Positions 43,502-51,425 of a stretch of 64,000 bases of DNA are shown piece by piece. Each line of letters opens with the position of its first letter. Position 1 is the stretch's first letter. Location of the stretch: contig NZ_BMYW01000002.1 in NCBI RefSeq assembly GCF_014652475.1, forward strand, positions 248,001 to 312,000, given 5' to 3'. The notes beneath the pieces were generated by a model. That model was given only the letters and a program-made list of their open reading frames with translations, ran no database searches and was not told the DNA's origin. Made by a program: the position numbers and the translations under genes. This DNA is from Vogesella alkaliphila. Lineage in GTDB: Bacteria > Pseudomonadota > Gammaproteobacteria > Burkholderiales > Chromobacteriaceae.

Positions 43502-44650
43502 TTACTGCACCACGGATTTCACCTTCCAGTCATTGCCTTCCACCGCGGAAATGGTCACCGGTGCGTTTTTCAGGTTGCCGTTGGCGTCGAAGCTGAAATC
43601 GGCGGTCACGCCCTTGTAGCCGGTCTTGGCGATCAGCGGCAGGAACTTGGCCGGCTCGGTGGAGTTGGCGCGCTTCATGGCGTCGGCCACGATCATCACG
43701 CCGTCGTAGAACTGCGGCCCAAGCAGCACCACGTCCTGCTTGAAGCGAGCCTTGTAGCGGGTTTCGAAGTCCTTGCCGGCCGGGCGGGCGCCCAGTTCGC
43801 CGCCCGGTACCGCCGAGAAGTGACCGGCGGAGTCGCTGCCGGCCAGCTTGATGAAGGTCGGGGTGCTCAGCATGTCGCCGCCCATCAGCTTGGCGTTGAT
43901 GCCGAGGCGCTTCATCTGGCGTGCCATCGGCGCGGCCTGCGCATCGGCGCCGCCGTAGAACACCACGTCCGGATTCTGCGCCTTCAGCGCGGTGAGGATG
44001 GCGGTGAAGTCGGTGGCCTTGTCGTTGGTGTACTCACGCTTGATCGGCTTCTTGCCCAGGCCCTGCAGCGACTTGATGAATTCGTCGGCAATGCCCTGGC
44101 CGTAGGCGGAGCGGTCATCGATGACCGCGATGCGCTGCGCCTTGAGCTGCATCACCGCGTAGCGGCCCAGCGAGCCGCCCACCTGGCTGTCGCTGCCTAC
44201 CAGGCGGAAGGTGGTCTTGTAGCCGGCGGCGGTGTAGGCGGGGTTGGTGGAGACCGACAGTTGCGGAATGCCGGCATCGGAGTAGATGCGCGAGGCGGGG
44301 ATGGACACGCCGGAGTTGAAGTGGCCGATCACCGCTTTCACGCCGGCGTCCACCAGCCGCTGCGCCACCTGGGTGCCGACGCGCGGGTCGGCCTGGTCGT
44401 CCTCGGACACCAGTTCGAACTTCACCTTCTGGCCACCGATGGTGATCGGCTTGGCGTTCAGGTCGTCGATTGCCAGTCGGGTGGCGTTCTCGTTGTCCTT
44501 GCCGTAGTGCGCCTGCGGGCCGGACAGCGGCGAGGCAAAGCCGAGTTTCACCACGGTATCGGCCTGTGCCGCGCTGATGGCGAACGGGGCCATCATGCCG
44601 CCCAGGGCCAGAACCAGGTGCAGCGTACGCGGTGCGATGGAAGCTTTCAT
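43502..44650 (-). CDS. Branched-chain-amino-acid-type (family 1) ABC substrate-binding protein
   Basis: This 382-residue periplasmic protein has a signal peptide (about residues 1-30, ending SAAQA) and the LivK/Leu-Ile-Val-binding fold: KLGFASPLSGPQAHYGKDN, VIGHFNSGVSIPASRIY, RIAVIDDRSAYGQGIADEF and FDANGNLKNAPV. A strong AGGAGA site precedes ATG 44650. No LivHMGF permease or ATPase genes are in the window, so it must work with components encoded elsewhere. Context suggests hydroxyproline capture, which is inference. Confidence 0.88.
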   Translation of the reverse strand: MKASIAPRTLHLVLALGGMMAPFAISAAQADTVVKLGFASPLSGPQAHYGKDNENATRLAIDDLNAKPITIGGQKVKFELVSEDDQADPRVGTQVAQRLVDAGVKAVIGHFNSGVSIPASRIYSDAGIPQLSVSTNPAYTAAGYKTTFRLVGSDSQVGGSLGRYAVMQLKAQRIAVIDDRSAYGQGIADEFIKSLQGLGKKPIKREYTNDKATDFTAILTALKAQNPDVVFYGGADAQAAPMARQMKRLGINAKLMGGDMLSTPTFIKLAGSDSAGHFSAVPGGELGARPAGKDFETRYKARFKQDVVLLGPQFYDGVMIVADAMKRANSTEPAKFLPLIAKTGYKGVTADFSFDANGNLKNAPVTISAVEGNDWKVKSVVQ

Positions 44651-44678
44651 GCTGTTTCTCCTTTGTGTTCACTACTGG

Positions 44679-44691
44679 AAGGTTGGCCGCA
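44679..44691 (+). repeat. Dispersed 13-mer, exact copy, intergenic
   Basis: In the 130-base gap between the D-hydroxyproline dehydrogenase and binding-protein genes. Confidence 0.9.
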
Positions 44692-44780
44692 GGGCGGCTG
44701 TTTGTTGCCTAAGAGCTGTGTTGCGGTCTTGTTGCCGCGTGCGGGTAAAACCCCCGGTACGACATGCACCGGGAAATGCT

Positions 44781-46025
44781 TCAAAAACGGTTCGGCCGAT
44801 AGGCGGCGGTATCCATGCTGGGCGCCAGCGCGCAAATCTGCTCGGTCAACAGCGCGCCGGTGGTGGCCGCCAGCGTCAGGCCCAGGTGGCCGTGGCCGGT
44901 GGCGAAATACAGGCCGGCGGTATCCGGCGCCGGGCCGATCACCGGCACGGTGTCCGGCAGCGACGGGCGGTTGCCCATCCATACCGTCATGTCGCGGGTG
45001 TCGAAGTCGCCGACGATGCGCCGAGCCCGCTCCACCAGGATGTGGGCGCGCTGCCAGTTCGGCGCCGCGTCGCGGTGGGCCAGCTCCACGGTGCCGGCCA
45101 GGCGCAGGCCGCCGTTCGCCATCGGCAGGATCACGAAGCTTTCGCTGGCGCACTGGATGAAGTGATGCAGCGCCACGCCGGCATGCGGCAGGGTGACGTG
45201 GTAGCCGCGCTCGCTTTCCAGCGGCATGCGGCAGCGGTGCTGCCGGCTGAAGCGGTCGCTCCACACGCCGCAGGCAATCACCACGCAGTCGGCTGCCAGC
45301 CGGCCGCTGTGCTCGGTGTCCACGCCGACGATGCGGCCAGCCTCGCTGGCGGTGGCCAGCACCTCGTCCTGGATGAAGCTGCCACCCTCGCGGATGAAGG
45401 CATCGAACAGGCCGCAGCTGAAGGTGTACGGGTCGTCCACGTGCGACCACTGCGGTACTTCCACTGCCACCTGCCATTCGTCGGCGATCTGCGGCGCTGC
45501 TGCGGCCAGCTGGGCGCGGTCGAGCTTGCGCCACGCCACACCGTGGGCGCGCTTGCTGTGCCAGGCGGCTTCGGCGGCGCGGAATTCCGCTTCGCTGCGG
45601 TACAGGGTGAGGTTGCCGTGGCGGCGCCACATGGGCTCCAGCCCGGCACGTTCGATCAGCGGCGCGTAGTCGGCATTTACCCGTGACAGCAGCGCGTTCA
45701 GCTGCGTGGTCAGCTCGGCCACCTTGCTCGGGCGGCTGGCCGCCAGGAAGCGCAGCAGCCACGGCGTGAGGCTGGGCAGGTAGCGCCAGCGCAGTGCCAG
45801 CGGCCCCAGCGGGTCGAACATCCAGCCCGGTACCTTGCGCAGCACGCCCGGCTCGGCCAGCGGAATGATGTCGCTTACCGCAAAGGCGCCGGCATTGCCG
45901 TAGCTGGTTTCCATCGCCGGTTCGCCGCGGTCCAGCAGGGTGACGCGGCAGCCAGCCAGCCGTAGCTGCAACGCGGTGGCGATGCCCACCACGCCGGCGC
46001 CGACCACGATGACGTGTTTGCTCAT
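44781..46025 (-). CDS. FAD-dependent D-amino-acid (D-hydroxyproline) dehydrogenase
   Basis: This 414-residue DadA/DAO-family flavoenzyme has the FAD Rossmann motif VIVVGAGVVGIATALQLRLAG at its N-terminus, written here in two parts: VIVVGAGVVGIA and TALQLRLAG. It then has ETSYGNAGAFAVSDIIPLAEPG (the family ETS-GNAG region) and a C-terminal YFATGHGHLGLTLAATTG FAD-closing motif. Placed between the hydroxyproline epimerase and a binding protein, it most likely oxidises cis-4-hydroxy-D-proline to the pyrroline. A general D-alanine dehydrogenase is the alternative. A GAGG ribosome site precedes the ATG. Confidence 0.88.
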   Translation of the reverse strand: MSKHVIVVGAGVVGIATALQLRLAGCRVTLLDRGEPAMETSYGNAGAFAVSDIIPLAEPGVLRKVPGWMFDPLGPLALRWRYLPSLTPWLLRFLAASRPSKVAELTTQLNALLSRVNADYAPLIERAGLEPMWRRHGNLTLYRSEAEFRAAEAAWHSKRAHGVAWRKLDRAQLAAAAPQIADEWQVAVEVPQWSHVDDPYTFSCGLFDAFIREGGSFIQDEVLATASEAGRIVGVDTEHSGRLAADCVVIACGVWSDRFSRQHRCRMPLESERGYHVTLPHAGVALHHFIQCASESFVILPMANGGLRLAGTVELAHRDAAPNWQRAHILVERARRIVGDFDTRDMTVWMGNRPSLPDTVPVIGPAPDTAGLYFATGHGHLGLTLAATTGALLTEQICALAPSMDTAAYRPNRF

Positions 46026-46029
46026 GGGA

Positions 46030-46150
46030 ACCTCGCAAAGCCGTCGCGAGCGGGCCGAGTGCAAGGCGCCCGGAGCACAGCGACCGAGATAGTACGAGTG
46101 GTACAGCGAGGGAGCGAGCACCGCGCAACGCGGCAATCGGCCCGCGCAGC
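46030..46150. repeat. Intergenic element (copy 2) with the same frame as the one at 35.0 kb
   Basis: CAAGGCG (46062) and CAACGC (46126) again enclose exactly 57 bases, centred on GTAC-GAGTG-GTAC. Outer GGGCCGA (46053) is matched by TCGGCCC (46137). The arms differ completely in sequence from copy 1. Confidence 0.55.
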
Positions 46151-46171
46151 AGGCTTGGTGATGGTTTCCAT

Positions 46172-47173
46172 TCAACCCACCACGAAGCCGTGTACATACG
46201 GATCGGCATCGTCCAGCAGGATGCGGTTGTAGCCGGTGGTGATCGCCCAGCCTTCGATGCCGGGGATGATGGCCGGAATGCCGGCTACCTCGGTTTCCGC
46301 CTCGATGGTGCCGGTGAACTGGCTGCCGATGATGCTCTCGTGCACCAGCACGTCGCCCTTCTTCATCAGCCCACGGCCGTAGCGCTGCGCCAGCCGCGCC
46401 GAGGTGCCGGTGCCGCATGGTGAGCGGTCCAGTGCCGCCGCACCGTACAGCACGGCGTTGGCCGCATGCGAGCCGGGGGTTTTCGGTGCGCCGGTCCACT
46501 GTACGTGGCGCACGCCGCGGATATTGGCATCCAGCGGGTGCACGATTTCATAGTGCGCGTTGATGTAGTCGCGCATTTCATTGCCCATCGCCACCAGCTG
46601 CGCCGGGGTGTAGTCGGCCATGTCGCGGTAGTTCTGCTGCGCTTCCACGATGGGGTAGAAGTTGCCGCCGTAGGCGATGTCCACTTTCAGCTTGCCCAGC
46701 GCGGCAATCTCCACCTCCACGTCCTGCAGCAGCAGGAAGGACGGCACATTGGTGAGCTTCACCGATTTCACCTTGCGGCCAACCTGCGTGTACTCGGCGA
46801 CTACCTTGCCGGCCGGGGTGTCCAGGTTCAGCACGCCCGGGGTTTTCGGGGTAACGATGCCGTGCTCGATGGCCATGGTGACCACGCCGATGGTGCCGTG
46901 GCCGCACATCGGCAGGCAGCCGCTGGTCTCGATATACAGCACCGCCACGTCGCAATCGTCGCGGGTGGGCGGATACAGAAAGGCGCCGGACATCTGCGCA
47001 TGGCCGCGCGGCTCGTACATCAGGCCGGTGCGCATCCAGTCGTAGCGTTCCAGGAAATCCAGCCGGCGTTCGGCCTGGGTGTTACCGGTAAGTAGCGGGG
47101 CGCCCTTGGCGACCAGCCGCACCGGGTTGCCGCAGGTGTGGCCATCAATGCATTCAAATTCGCTTACTGCCAT
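46172..47173 (-). CDS. 4-hydroxyproline 2-epimerase
   Basis: This 333-residue proline-racemase-family enzyme keeps both catalytic Cys: PMCGHGTIGVV (about residue 91) and DRSPCGTGTSARLAQ (about residue 240). It also has DGHTCGNPVRLV and YGGNFYPIV, typical of 4-hydroxyproline epimerases. It converts trans-4-hydroxy-L-proline to cis-4-hydroxy-D-proline, the entry step of the pathway. First gene of the minus-strand operon, facing the deaminase gene across an operator-rich intergenic region. Confidence 0.92.
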   Translation of the reverse strand: MAVSEFECIDGHTCGNPVRLVAKGAPLLTGNTQAERRLDFLERYDWMRTGLMYEPRGHAQMSGAFLYPPTRDDCDVAVLYIETSGCLPMCGHGTIGVVTMAIEHGIVTPKTPGVLNLDTPAGKVVAEYTQVGRKVKSVKLTNVPSFLLLQDVEVEIAALGKLKVDIAYGGNFYPIVEAQQNYRDMADYTPAQLVAMGNEMRDYINAHYEIVHPLDANIRGVRHVQWTGAPKTPGSHAANAVLYGAAALDRSPCGTGTSARLAQRYGRGLMKKGDVLVHESIIGSQFTGTIEAETEVAGIPAIIPGIEGWAITTGYNRILLDDADPYVHGFVVG

Positions 47174-47221
47174 CGCTGTGCTCCTTGGCTTGCGTTGGCT
47201 TCACTGTAGTATTTTGCTACA

Positions 47222-47244
47222 TTGAATACAATAATTGGATGCAA
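47222..47244. promoter_or_regulatory. Operator pair (epimerase side), TTGNATNCAA
   Basis: TTGAATACAA (47222) and TTGGATGCAA (47235), starts 13 bases apart, 49 bases upstream of the epimerase ATG. The shape suits a FadR-family GntR dimer. Confidence 0.6.
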
Positions 47245-47388
47245 TTTTGCTAAAACACCACACGGTGTATACGCTCTTGTATCTACTGCGTATGCGTATG
47301 AAAGGCTGTTAAATCAAGCTTTTCTGCTGGTGTTGTAAAAAACCACCGTCAATTTTGGATAAGTGCATGCTGCACTGCGATGTGGATT

Positions 47389-47421
47389 TTGAATGCAAAA
47401 ATTGTTGAGTTTTGTATTCAA
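47389..47421. promoter_or_regulatory. Operator pair (deaminase side), TTGNATNCAA
   Basis: TTGAATGCAA (47389) and TTGTATTCAA (47412), starts 23 bases apart, 66 bases upstream of the deaminase ATG. Confidence 0.6.
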
Positions 47422-47486
47422 AAAGTCCTAGCATGGAATGGACCGCAGCACAGCCGCTGCACCCTACCCCCTGAAGGAGCAACACC

Positions 47487-48389
47487 ATGGCACATCTCTG
47501 GACTGGCGTTTTCCCCGCTGTCACCACCAAGTTCAACGCTGACGAATCGCTGGACATCGCCGGCACCGTGAACCACATCGAGTGGCAGCTGGAATGCGGC
47601 GCTGACGGCATCATCGTCTGCGGTTCGCTGGGCGAAGCCTCCACCCTCACCGCGGACGAGAAAATCGCCATCCTGAAGGCCGCCAAGGAAGTGGCCGGCA
47701 GCAAGCCGGTACTGCTGACCGTGGCCGAAGACAGCACCCGCGCCGCAGCCGCGCTGGCCCAGGCCGCGCACGCCGCCGGCGCCGACGGCATCATGCTGCT
47801 GCCGGCCATGCGCTACGTGTCCGACGAGCGCGAGACCATCAATCACTACCAGCGCGTGGCCGATGCCAGCCCGCTGCCGATCATGATCTACAACAACCCG
47901 ATCGCTTACGGCGTGAACATCACTCCGGAAATGTACATAGAGATGGCGAAGGAGCCGAAATACGTGGCGATCAAGGAATCCAGCGGCGACATCCGCACCC
48001 TGACCAACGTGATCAACGCCGTGGGCAACCGCTACGCCATCTTCAGCGGTGTGGATGACCTGGCGCTGGAAAGCATCGTGATGGGCGCCGACGGCTGGGT
48101 AGCCGGCCTGGTGGTGGCGTTCCCGAAAGAGACCGTGGCCATTTACAAGCTGGCCAAGGCCGGCCGCCTGGAAGAGGCCCGCGCCATCTACCGCTGGTTT
48201 GCACCGCTGCTGCACCTGGACGTATCGATGAAGCTGGTACAGAACCTGAAGCTGTGCGAAGCCATGGTGGGCGTGGGCACCGAGCATGTGCGCGCCCCGC
48301 GTCTGCCGCTGGCCGGCGCTGAGCGCGAGCGCGTGGCCGCAGTGGTCAAGGCCGGTCTCGCCAGCCGTCCAGCACTACCGGCGGTGTAA
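47487..48389 (+). CDS. Delta-1-pyrroline-4-hydroxy-2-carboxylate deaminase (DHDPS family)
   Basis: This 300-residue class-I-aldolase-fold enzyme resembles DapA: GVFPAVTTKFNADESLD, IVCGSLGEASTLT, the catalytic Tyr region PLPIMIYNNPIAYG and the Schiff-base Lys in YVAIKESSGDIR (about residue 161). In hydroxyproline clusters this family member deaminates the pyrroline to alpha-ketoglutarate semialdehyde. A true dihydrodipicolinate synthase is less likely given the context. GAAGGAG lies upstream of the ATG. Confidence 0.9.
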   Translation: MAHLWTGVFPAVTTKFNADESLDIAGTVNHIEWQLECGADGIIVCGSLGEASTLTADEKIAILKAAKEVAGSKPVLLTVAEDSTRAAAALAQAAHAAGADGIMLLPAMRYVSDERETINHYQRVADASPLPIMIYNNPIAYGVNITPEMYIEMAKEPKYVAIKESSGDIRTLTNVINAVGNRYAIFSGVDDLALESIVMGADGWVAGLVVAFPKETVAIYKLAKAGRLEEARAIYRWFAPLLHLDVSMKLVQNLKLCEAMVGVGTEHVRAPRLPLAGAERERVAAVVKAGLASRPALPAV

Positions 48390-48416
48390 GCATCACCGCA
48401 GTACTCTCCCCGATCT

Positions 48417-48429
48417 TGCGGCCAACCTT
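48417..48429 (-). repeat. Dispersed 13-mer, exact copy (minus strand), intergenic
   Basis: 28 bases after the deaminase stop; followed by GACCGCA, a decayed inverted half. Confidence 0.9.
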
Positions 48430-48529
48430 GACCGCACTCGATGCCTTCCCGCCCCGCCCCCGCGGCGGGAGGGCCATTTTTTTCGGCTGCGCGACAGGCG
48501 GGTGCCCGCGGCAGCCAGCAGGAGTCTCT

Positions 48530-49957
48530 ATGCATTGCAATCTGATCAATGGCGAATGGCGCGGCGGGCAGCCGGCCATCGTCAACCGCAACCCTTCCGA
48601 CCTCGATGACGTAGTGGGCGAATACGCCAGTGCCAGTGCCGACGACATGCGCGAGGCGGTGGCTGCAGCCCGTGCCGCCTTTCCGGCCTGGTCGCGTACC
48701 ACGCCGCAACAGCGCGCCGACATTCTGGATACCGCCGGTAACGAAATCCTGGCACGCAAGCAGGAGCTGGGCACGCTGCTGGCACGCGAGGAAGGCAAGA
48801 CCCTGCCGGAGGCCATCGGCGAGGTGACCCGCGCCGGGCATATCTTCAAATTCTTTGCCGGCGAAGCGCTGCGCGCGCATGGCGAGATGGTGGATTCGGT
48901 GCGTCCCGGCGTGGAAGTGCTGATCAGCCGCGAGCCGGTGGGCGTGGTGGGCCTGATTACGCCGTGGAACTTCCCTATCGCCATTCCGGCCTGGAAGGCC
49001 GCGCCGGCGCTGGCCTTCGGCAACTGCGTGGTGATGAAGCCGGCCGAGCTGGTGCCGGGTTCGGCCTGGGCGCTGGCCGACATCCTGCAGCGAGCCGGCC
49101 TGCCGGCCGGGGTGTTCAACCTGGTGATGGGGAGCGGCCGCGTACTGGGGCCGGCGTTGCTGGATGCCGGCATCAACGCGCTGAGCTTTACCGGCTCGCA
49201 GGCTACCGGTGAAAGGTTGGCCGCAGATTGCGCGGTACGCGGCATCAAGGTGCAGCTGGAGATGGGCGGCAAGAACCCGCTGCTGATTGCCGACGACGCC
49301 AGGCTGGAACAGGCGGTGGAATGCGCGATCAACGGCGCGTTCTATTCCACCGGCCAGCGCTGCACCGCCAGCAGCCGGCTGATCGTGTGCAGCGGCATTC
49401 ACGATGCCTTCGTCGCCAGGTTGGCCGAACGCACCGCGGCACTGCGGGTGGGCAATGCGCTGGCGGCGGAAACGCAGATCGGCCCGGTGGCCAGCGAAGC
49501 GCAGCTGGCCGGCAACCTCGCTTACGTGGAACAAGGCCTGGCGGCGGGCGCCAGCCTGCTGTGCGGCGGCGAGCGCCTGCAGCTGGCGTCGCGCGGCTAT
49601 TACCAGTCGCCGGCGCTGTTTGCCGGCTGCACGCCGGAAATGGCCATCAGCCGCGAGGAAATCTTCGGCCCGGTGGCGGCGGTGCTGCGTGCCGATGACT
49701 ACGAGCACGCGCTGCAGCTTGCCAACGACACGCCGTTCGGCCTGGCCTCCGGCATCTGCACCCAGTCGCTGGCGCTGGCCACGCACTTCCGCCGCCACAG
49801 CGAGGCCGGCATGGTGATGGTGAACCTGCCCACCGCCGGGGTGGACTACCACGTGCCGTTCGGCGGCCGCAAAGGCTCCAGCCACGGCCCGCGCGAGCAG
49901 GGTCGCTACGCGGCGGAGTTCTACACCACGGTGAAAACCGCCTATCTCGGCCTGTAA
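48530..49957 (+). CDS. Alpha-ketoglutarate semialdehyde dehydrogenase (ALDH family)
   Basis: This 475-residue NAD(P)-dependent aldehyde dehydrogenase has the ALDH marks TPWNFPIAIPAWKAAPALAF, FTGSQATGERLAADC, catalytic Glu in VQLEMGGKNPLLIADDA (about residue 246) and catalytic Cys in FYSTGQRCTASSRLIV (about residue 280). It ends PFGGRKGSSHGPREQGRYAAEF. It would produce alpha-ketoglutarate, completing hydroxyproline breakdown. ATG 48530 with CAGGAG upstream is chosen over a long in-frame extension. The exact 13-mer at 49213 encodes ERLAADC. Confidence 0.92.
   Translation: MHCNLINGEWRGGQPAIVNRNPSDLDDVVGEYASASADDMREAVAAARAAFPAWSRTTPQQRADILDTAGNEILARKQELGTLLAREEGKTLPEAIGEVTRAGHIFKFFAGEALRAHGEMVDSVRPGVEVLISREPVGVVGLITPWNFPIAIPAWKAAPALAFGNCVVMKPAELVPGSAWALADILQRAGLPAGVFNLVMGSGRVLGPALLDAGINALSFTGSQATGERLAADCAVRGIKVQLEMGGKNPLLIADDARLEQAVECAINGAFYSTGQRCTASSRLIVCSGIHDAFVARLAERTAALRVGNALAAETQIGPVASEAQLAGNLAYVEQGLAAGASLLCGGERLQLASRGYYQSPALFAGCTPEMAISREEIFGPVAAVLRADDYEHALQLANDTPFGLASGICTQSLALATHFRRHSEAGMVMVNLPTAGVDYHVPFGGRKGSSHGPREQGRYAAEFYTTVKTAYLGL
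49213..49225 (+). repeat. Dispersed 13-mer, exact copy
   Basis: In the aldehyde dehydrogenase gene at the ERLAA codons, inside a conserved segment of the enzyme. Confidence 0.9.
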
Positions 49958-49994
49958 TGCTTGCTCTGCGTGCAACCATGCCTGGCTGCACCTT

Positions 49995-50016
49995 GCGCCC
50001 TGCGGGGCGCTTTTTT
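49995..50016 (+). terminator. Terminator of the deaminase-dehydrogenase operon
   Basis: GCGCCC / GGGCGC with TGCG loop and six T. Confidence 0.85.
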
Positions 50017-50092
50017 GTCGCCGCCAGCAATGACAAGCGCGTGGCCGGCCGGCCAGCTATGGTAAGGTAGCGCCTGCATGAAAGAGGTCACC

Positions 50093-50806
50093 ATGAGTCA
50101 GGAAAGCAAGGACAGCGCACCGCTGTCACTCACCACCGTCGCCACCGACGCCATCCGCCAGCGCATCCTGGCCGGCGAATGGGCGGATGGCAGCCAGCTG
50201 CGCCAGGAAGCGCTGTCGCGCGAGCTGGGCATGAGCCGGGTCCCGGTCCGCGAGGCGCTGCGCCAGCTGGAAGCGGAAGGGCTGGTCAATATCGAGGACA
50301 ACAAGGGCGCGGTGGTGTCGCAGCTGTCGCTGCCGGAAATCGTCGAGCTGCTGCGCGTGCGCGTGCTGCTGGAGTGCGACGTGCTGCTGGAGGCGATCCC
50401 GCGCCAGACCAGCGCCGACATCGCCGAAGCCGAGGCGCTGCTGGCCAAGTTCGAGATCGCGCTGCGCGACAAGGACATCAGCGCCTGGGGCATCCTCAAC
50501 GCGCAGTTCCACATGGCGCTGTACCGGGCAGCTGGCCGGCCGCAAACGCTGGCCATCATCGAGCAGCTGCACAACCGCACCGACCGCTACACGCGGATGC
50601 AGATCCTGCTCACCGGCTTCAACGACCGCGCCCACCACGAGCACACCCGGCTGCTGGAGCTGTGCAAGCAGAAGGACGCCATCAGCGCGGCGGCCTTCCT
50701 GCGCCAGCACGTGATGAACGCGGAGGAAGCGCTGGAGGCGTGGTATCGCGCGCAGGAGAGCCAGCAGAAAAGCCCGCGCGGACGCAGGAAAAAAACCGCG
50801 CCCTGA
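50093..50806 (+). CDS. GntR-family (FadR/FCD subfamily) regulator of the hydroxyproline regulon
   Basis: This 237-residue repressor has an N-terminal winged helix (IRQRILAGEWADGSQLRQEA, LGMSRVPVREALRQLEAEG) and a C-terminal FCD ligand domain. The metal-site residues Asp and three His appear in the spread NAQFHMALYRAAG, RAHHEHTRLLELC and LRQHVMNAEEAL. It starts at ATG 50093 with AGAGG 5 bases upstream; an earlier in-frame ATG at 50078 is possible. Placed at the end of the hydroxyproline gene block and separated from it by a terminator, it probably binds the TTGNATNCAA sites. Confidence 0.9.
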   Translation: MSQESKDSAPLSLTTVATDAIRQRILAGEWADGSQLRQEALSRELGMSRVPVREALRQLEAEGLVNIEDNKGAVVSQLSLPEIVELLRVRVLLECDVLLEAIPRQTSADIAEAEALLAKFEIALRDKDISAWGILNAQFHMALYRAAGRPQTLAIIEQLHNRTDRYTRMQILLTGFNDRAHHEHTRLLELCKQKDAISAAAFLRQHVMNAEEALEAWYRAQESQQKSPRGRRKKTAP

Positions 50807-50931
50807 GCCTCGTCACGCAGCCGCCGCTAAGACCTTGTTTTACCGCAAGAATCGCTAGCTGCGCCGCCGGCAAAGGCGCTTGGGCTTAAGCCACACCACC
50901 GCAGGGGCTTTTCTTTGGCCGCCAAGCCGGT

Positions 50932-50937
50932 TAAAAT
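50932..50937 (+). promoter_or_regulatory. Candidate -10 of tRNA-Pro
   Basis: TAAAAT 10 bases upstream of the tRNA; the -35 is not clear. Confidence 0.4.
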
Positions 50938-50947
50938 GCGCAGCATT

Positions 50948-51024
50948 CGGGGTGTAGCTTAGCCTGGTAGAGCGCTACGTTCGGGACGTAGAGGCCGGAG
51001 GTTCGAATCCTCTCACCCCGACCA
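50948..51024 (+). tRNA. tRNA-Pro (anticodon CGG)
   Basis: 77-base cloverleaf with encoded CCA: acceptor CGGGGTG / CACCCCG, anticodon arm CTACG-TTCGGGA-CGTAG, T arm GGAGGTTCGAATCCTCT. Confidence 0.95.
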
Positions 51025-51031
51025 GGATCAG

Positions 51032-51068
51032 AAAGCCGGAAGTGCTGCCCAGCATTTCCGGCTTTTGC
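51032..51068 (+). terminator. Terminator of tRNA-Pro
   Basis: AAAGCCGGAA...TGCT pairs with AGCA...TTCCGGCTTT (one G-U pair), followed by TTTTGCC. Confidence 0.85.
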
Positions 51069-51105
51069 CGTTTAACGCCCCCTGCCGCCGCGCGCGCCCA
51101 TGAAA

Positions 51106-51131
51106 AAGGGCACGACCCCGGTCGTACCCTT
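51106..51131 (-). terminator. Terminator of the DUF3149-like gene
   Basis: AAGGGCACGACC / GGTCGTACCCTT (one mismatch, 2-base centre) followed on the minus strand by TTCAT after an AAAAA/TTTTT flank; 22 bases after the stop. Confidence 0.7.
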
Positions 51132-51153
51132 CTTGCGGAAATCGGCGTCGCGC

Positions 51154-51288
51154 TTACTTGCGGTCGCTGTTTTTCACCTTCTTGATGAACATCACGATGA
51201 TGGTGGTGACGATCACCGACGTCACGCCGATGGTGATGACGCTCAGCAGGCCGACGTCGTCGGAGAGCAGTTGTTTCCACAGTTCCAT
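51154..51288 (-). CDS. Small single-pass membrane protein, DUF3149-like
   Basis: A 44-residue protein, MELWKQLLSDDVGLLSVITI then GVTSVIVTTIIVMFIKK and a basic KNSDRK end. It has one membrane helix (about residues 14-34), an acidic N-terminal amphipathic stretch and a Lys-rich C-terminus. The opening E-x-W/L-K-x-L-L-x-x-D-x-G-L-L-S matches DUF3149, a small-protein family of unknown function. GGAGGAG lies 7 bases before ATG 51288. Upstream is an FNR-type box at a class-II position and a terminator follows, so it has its own transcription unit between tRNA-Pro and cioB. Confidence 0.78.
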   Translation of the reverse strand: MELWKQLLSDDVGLLSVITIGVTSVIVTTIIVMFIKKVKNSDRK

Positions 51289-51335
51289 TTCAAGCTCCTC
51301 CCGGTGGTTTCCGGTATCTAATCAGGATAAATTCG

Positions 51336-51376
51336 ATCTTACCCCTACCCTTGACAGGGACTTTGATACAGGTCAA
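51336..51376 (-). promoter_or_regulatory. FNR/ANR-type activated promoter of the DUF3149-like gene
   Basis: FNR box TTGATACAGGTCAA (51363-51376; 9 of 10 consensus positions) with a minus-strand -10 TAAGAT (51336-51341). The box centre lies about 41 bases from the expected start site, the class-II activating position. Confidence 0.6.
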
Positions 51377-51425
51377 TCCGCCGCGAGGCACCCGCGGGAA
51401 AGCAACGGCCCGCCACCCTCCCCCC

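Larger units (their letters stand above)
47174..47486. promoter_or_regulatory. Divergent promoter region of the hydroxyproline regulon
   Basis: 313 AT-rich bases between the epimerase and deaminase genes. Two pairs of TTGNATNCAA palindromes lie in it, one pair near each gene. I see no gene and no clear -35/-10 pair. Confidence 0.7.

Noticed and set aside
51154-51288. CydX-type small oxidase subunit
   Set aside because: The sequence lacks the CydX pattern (W-Y-F...E) and resembles DUF3149 instead; it also has a separate promoter and terminator.
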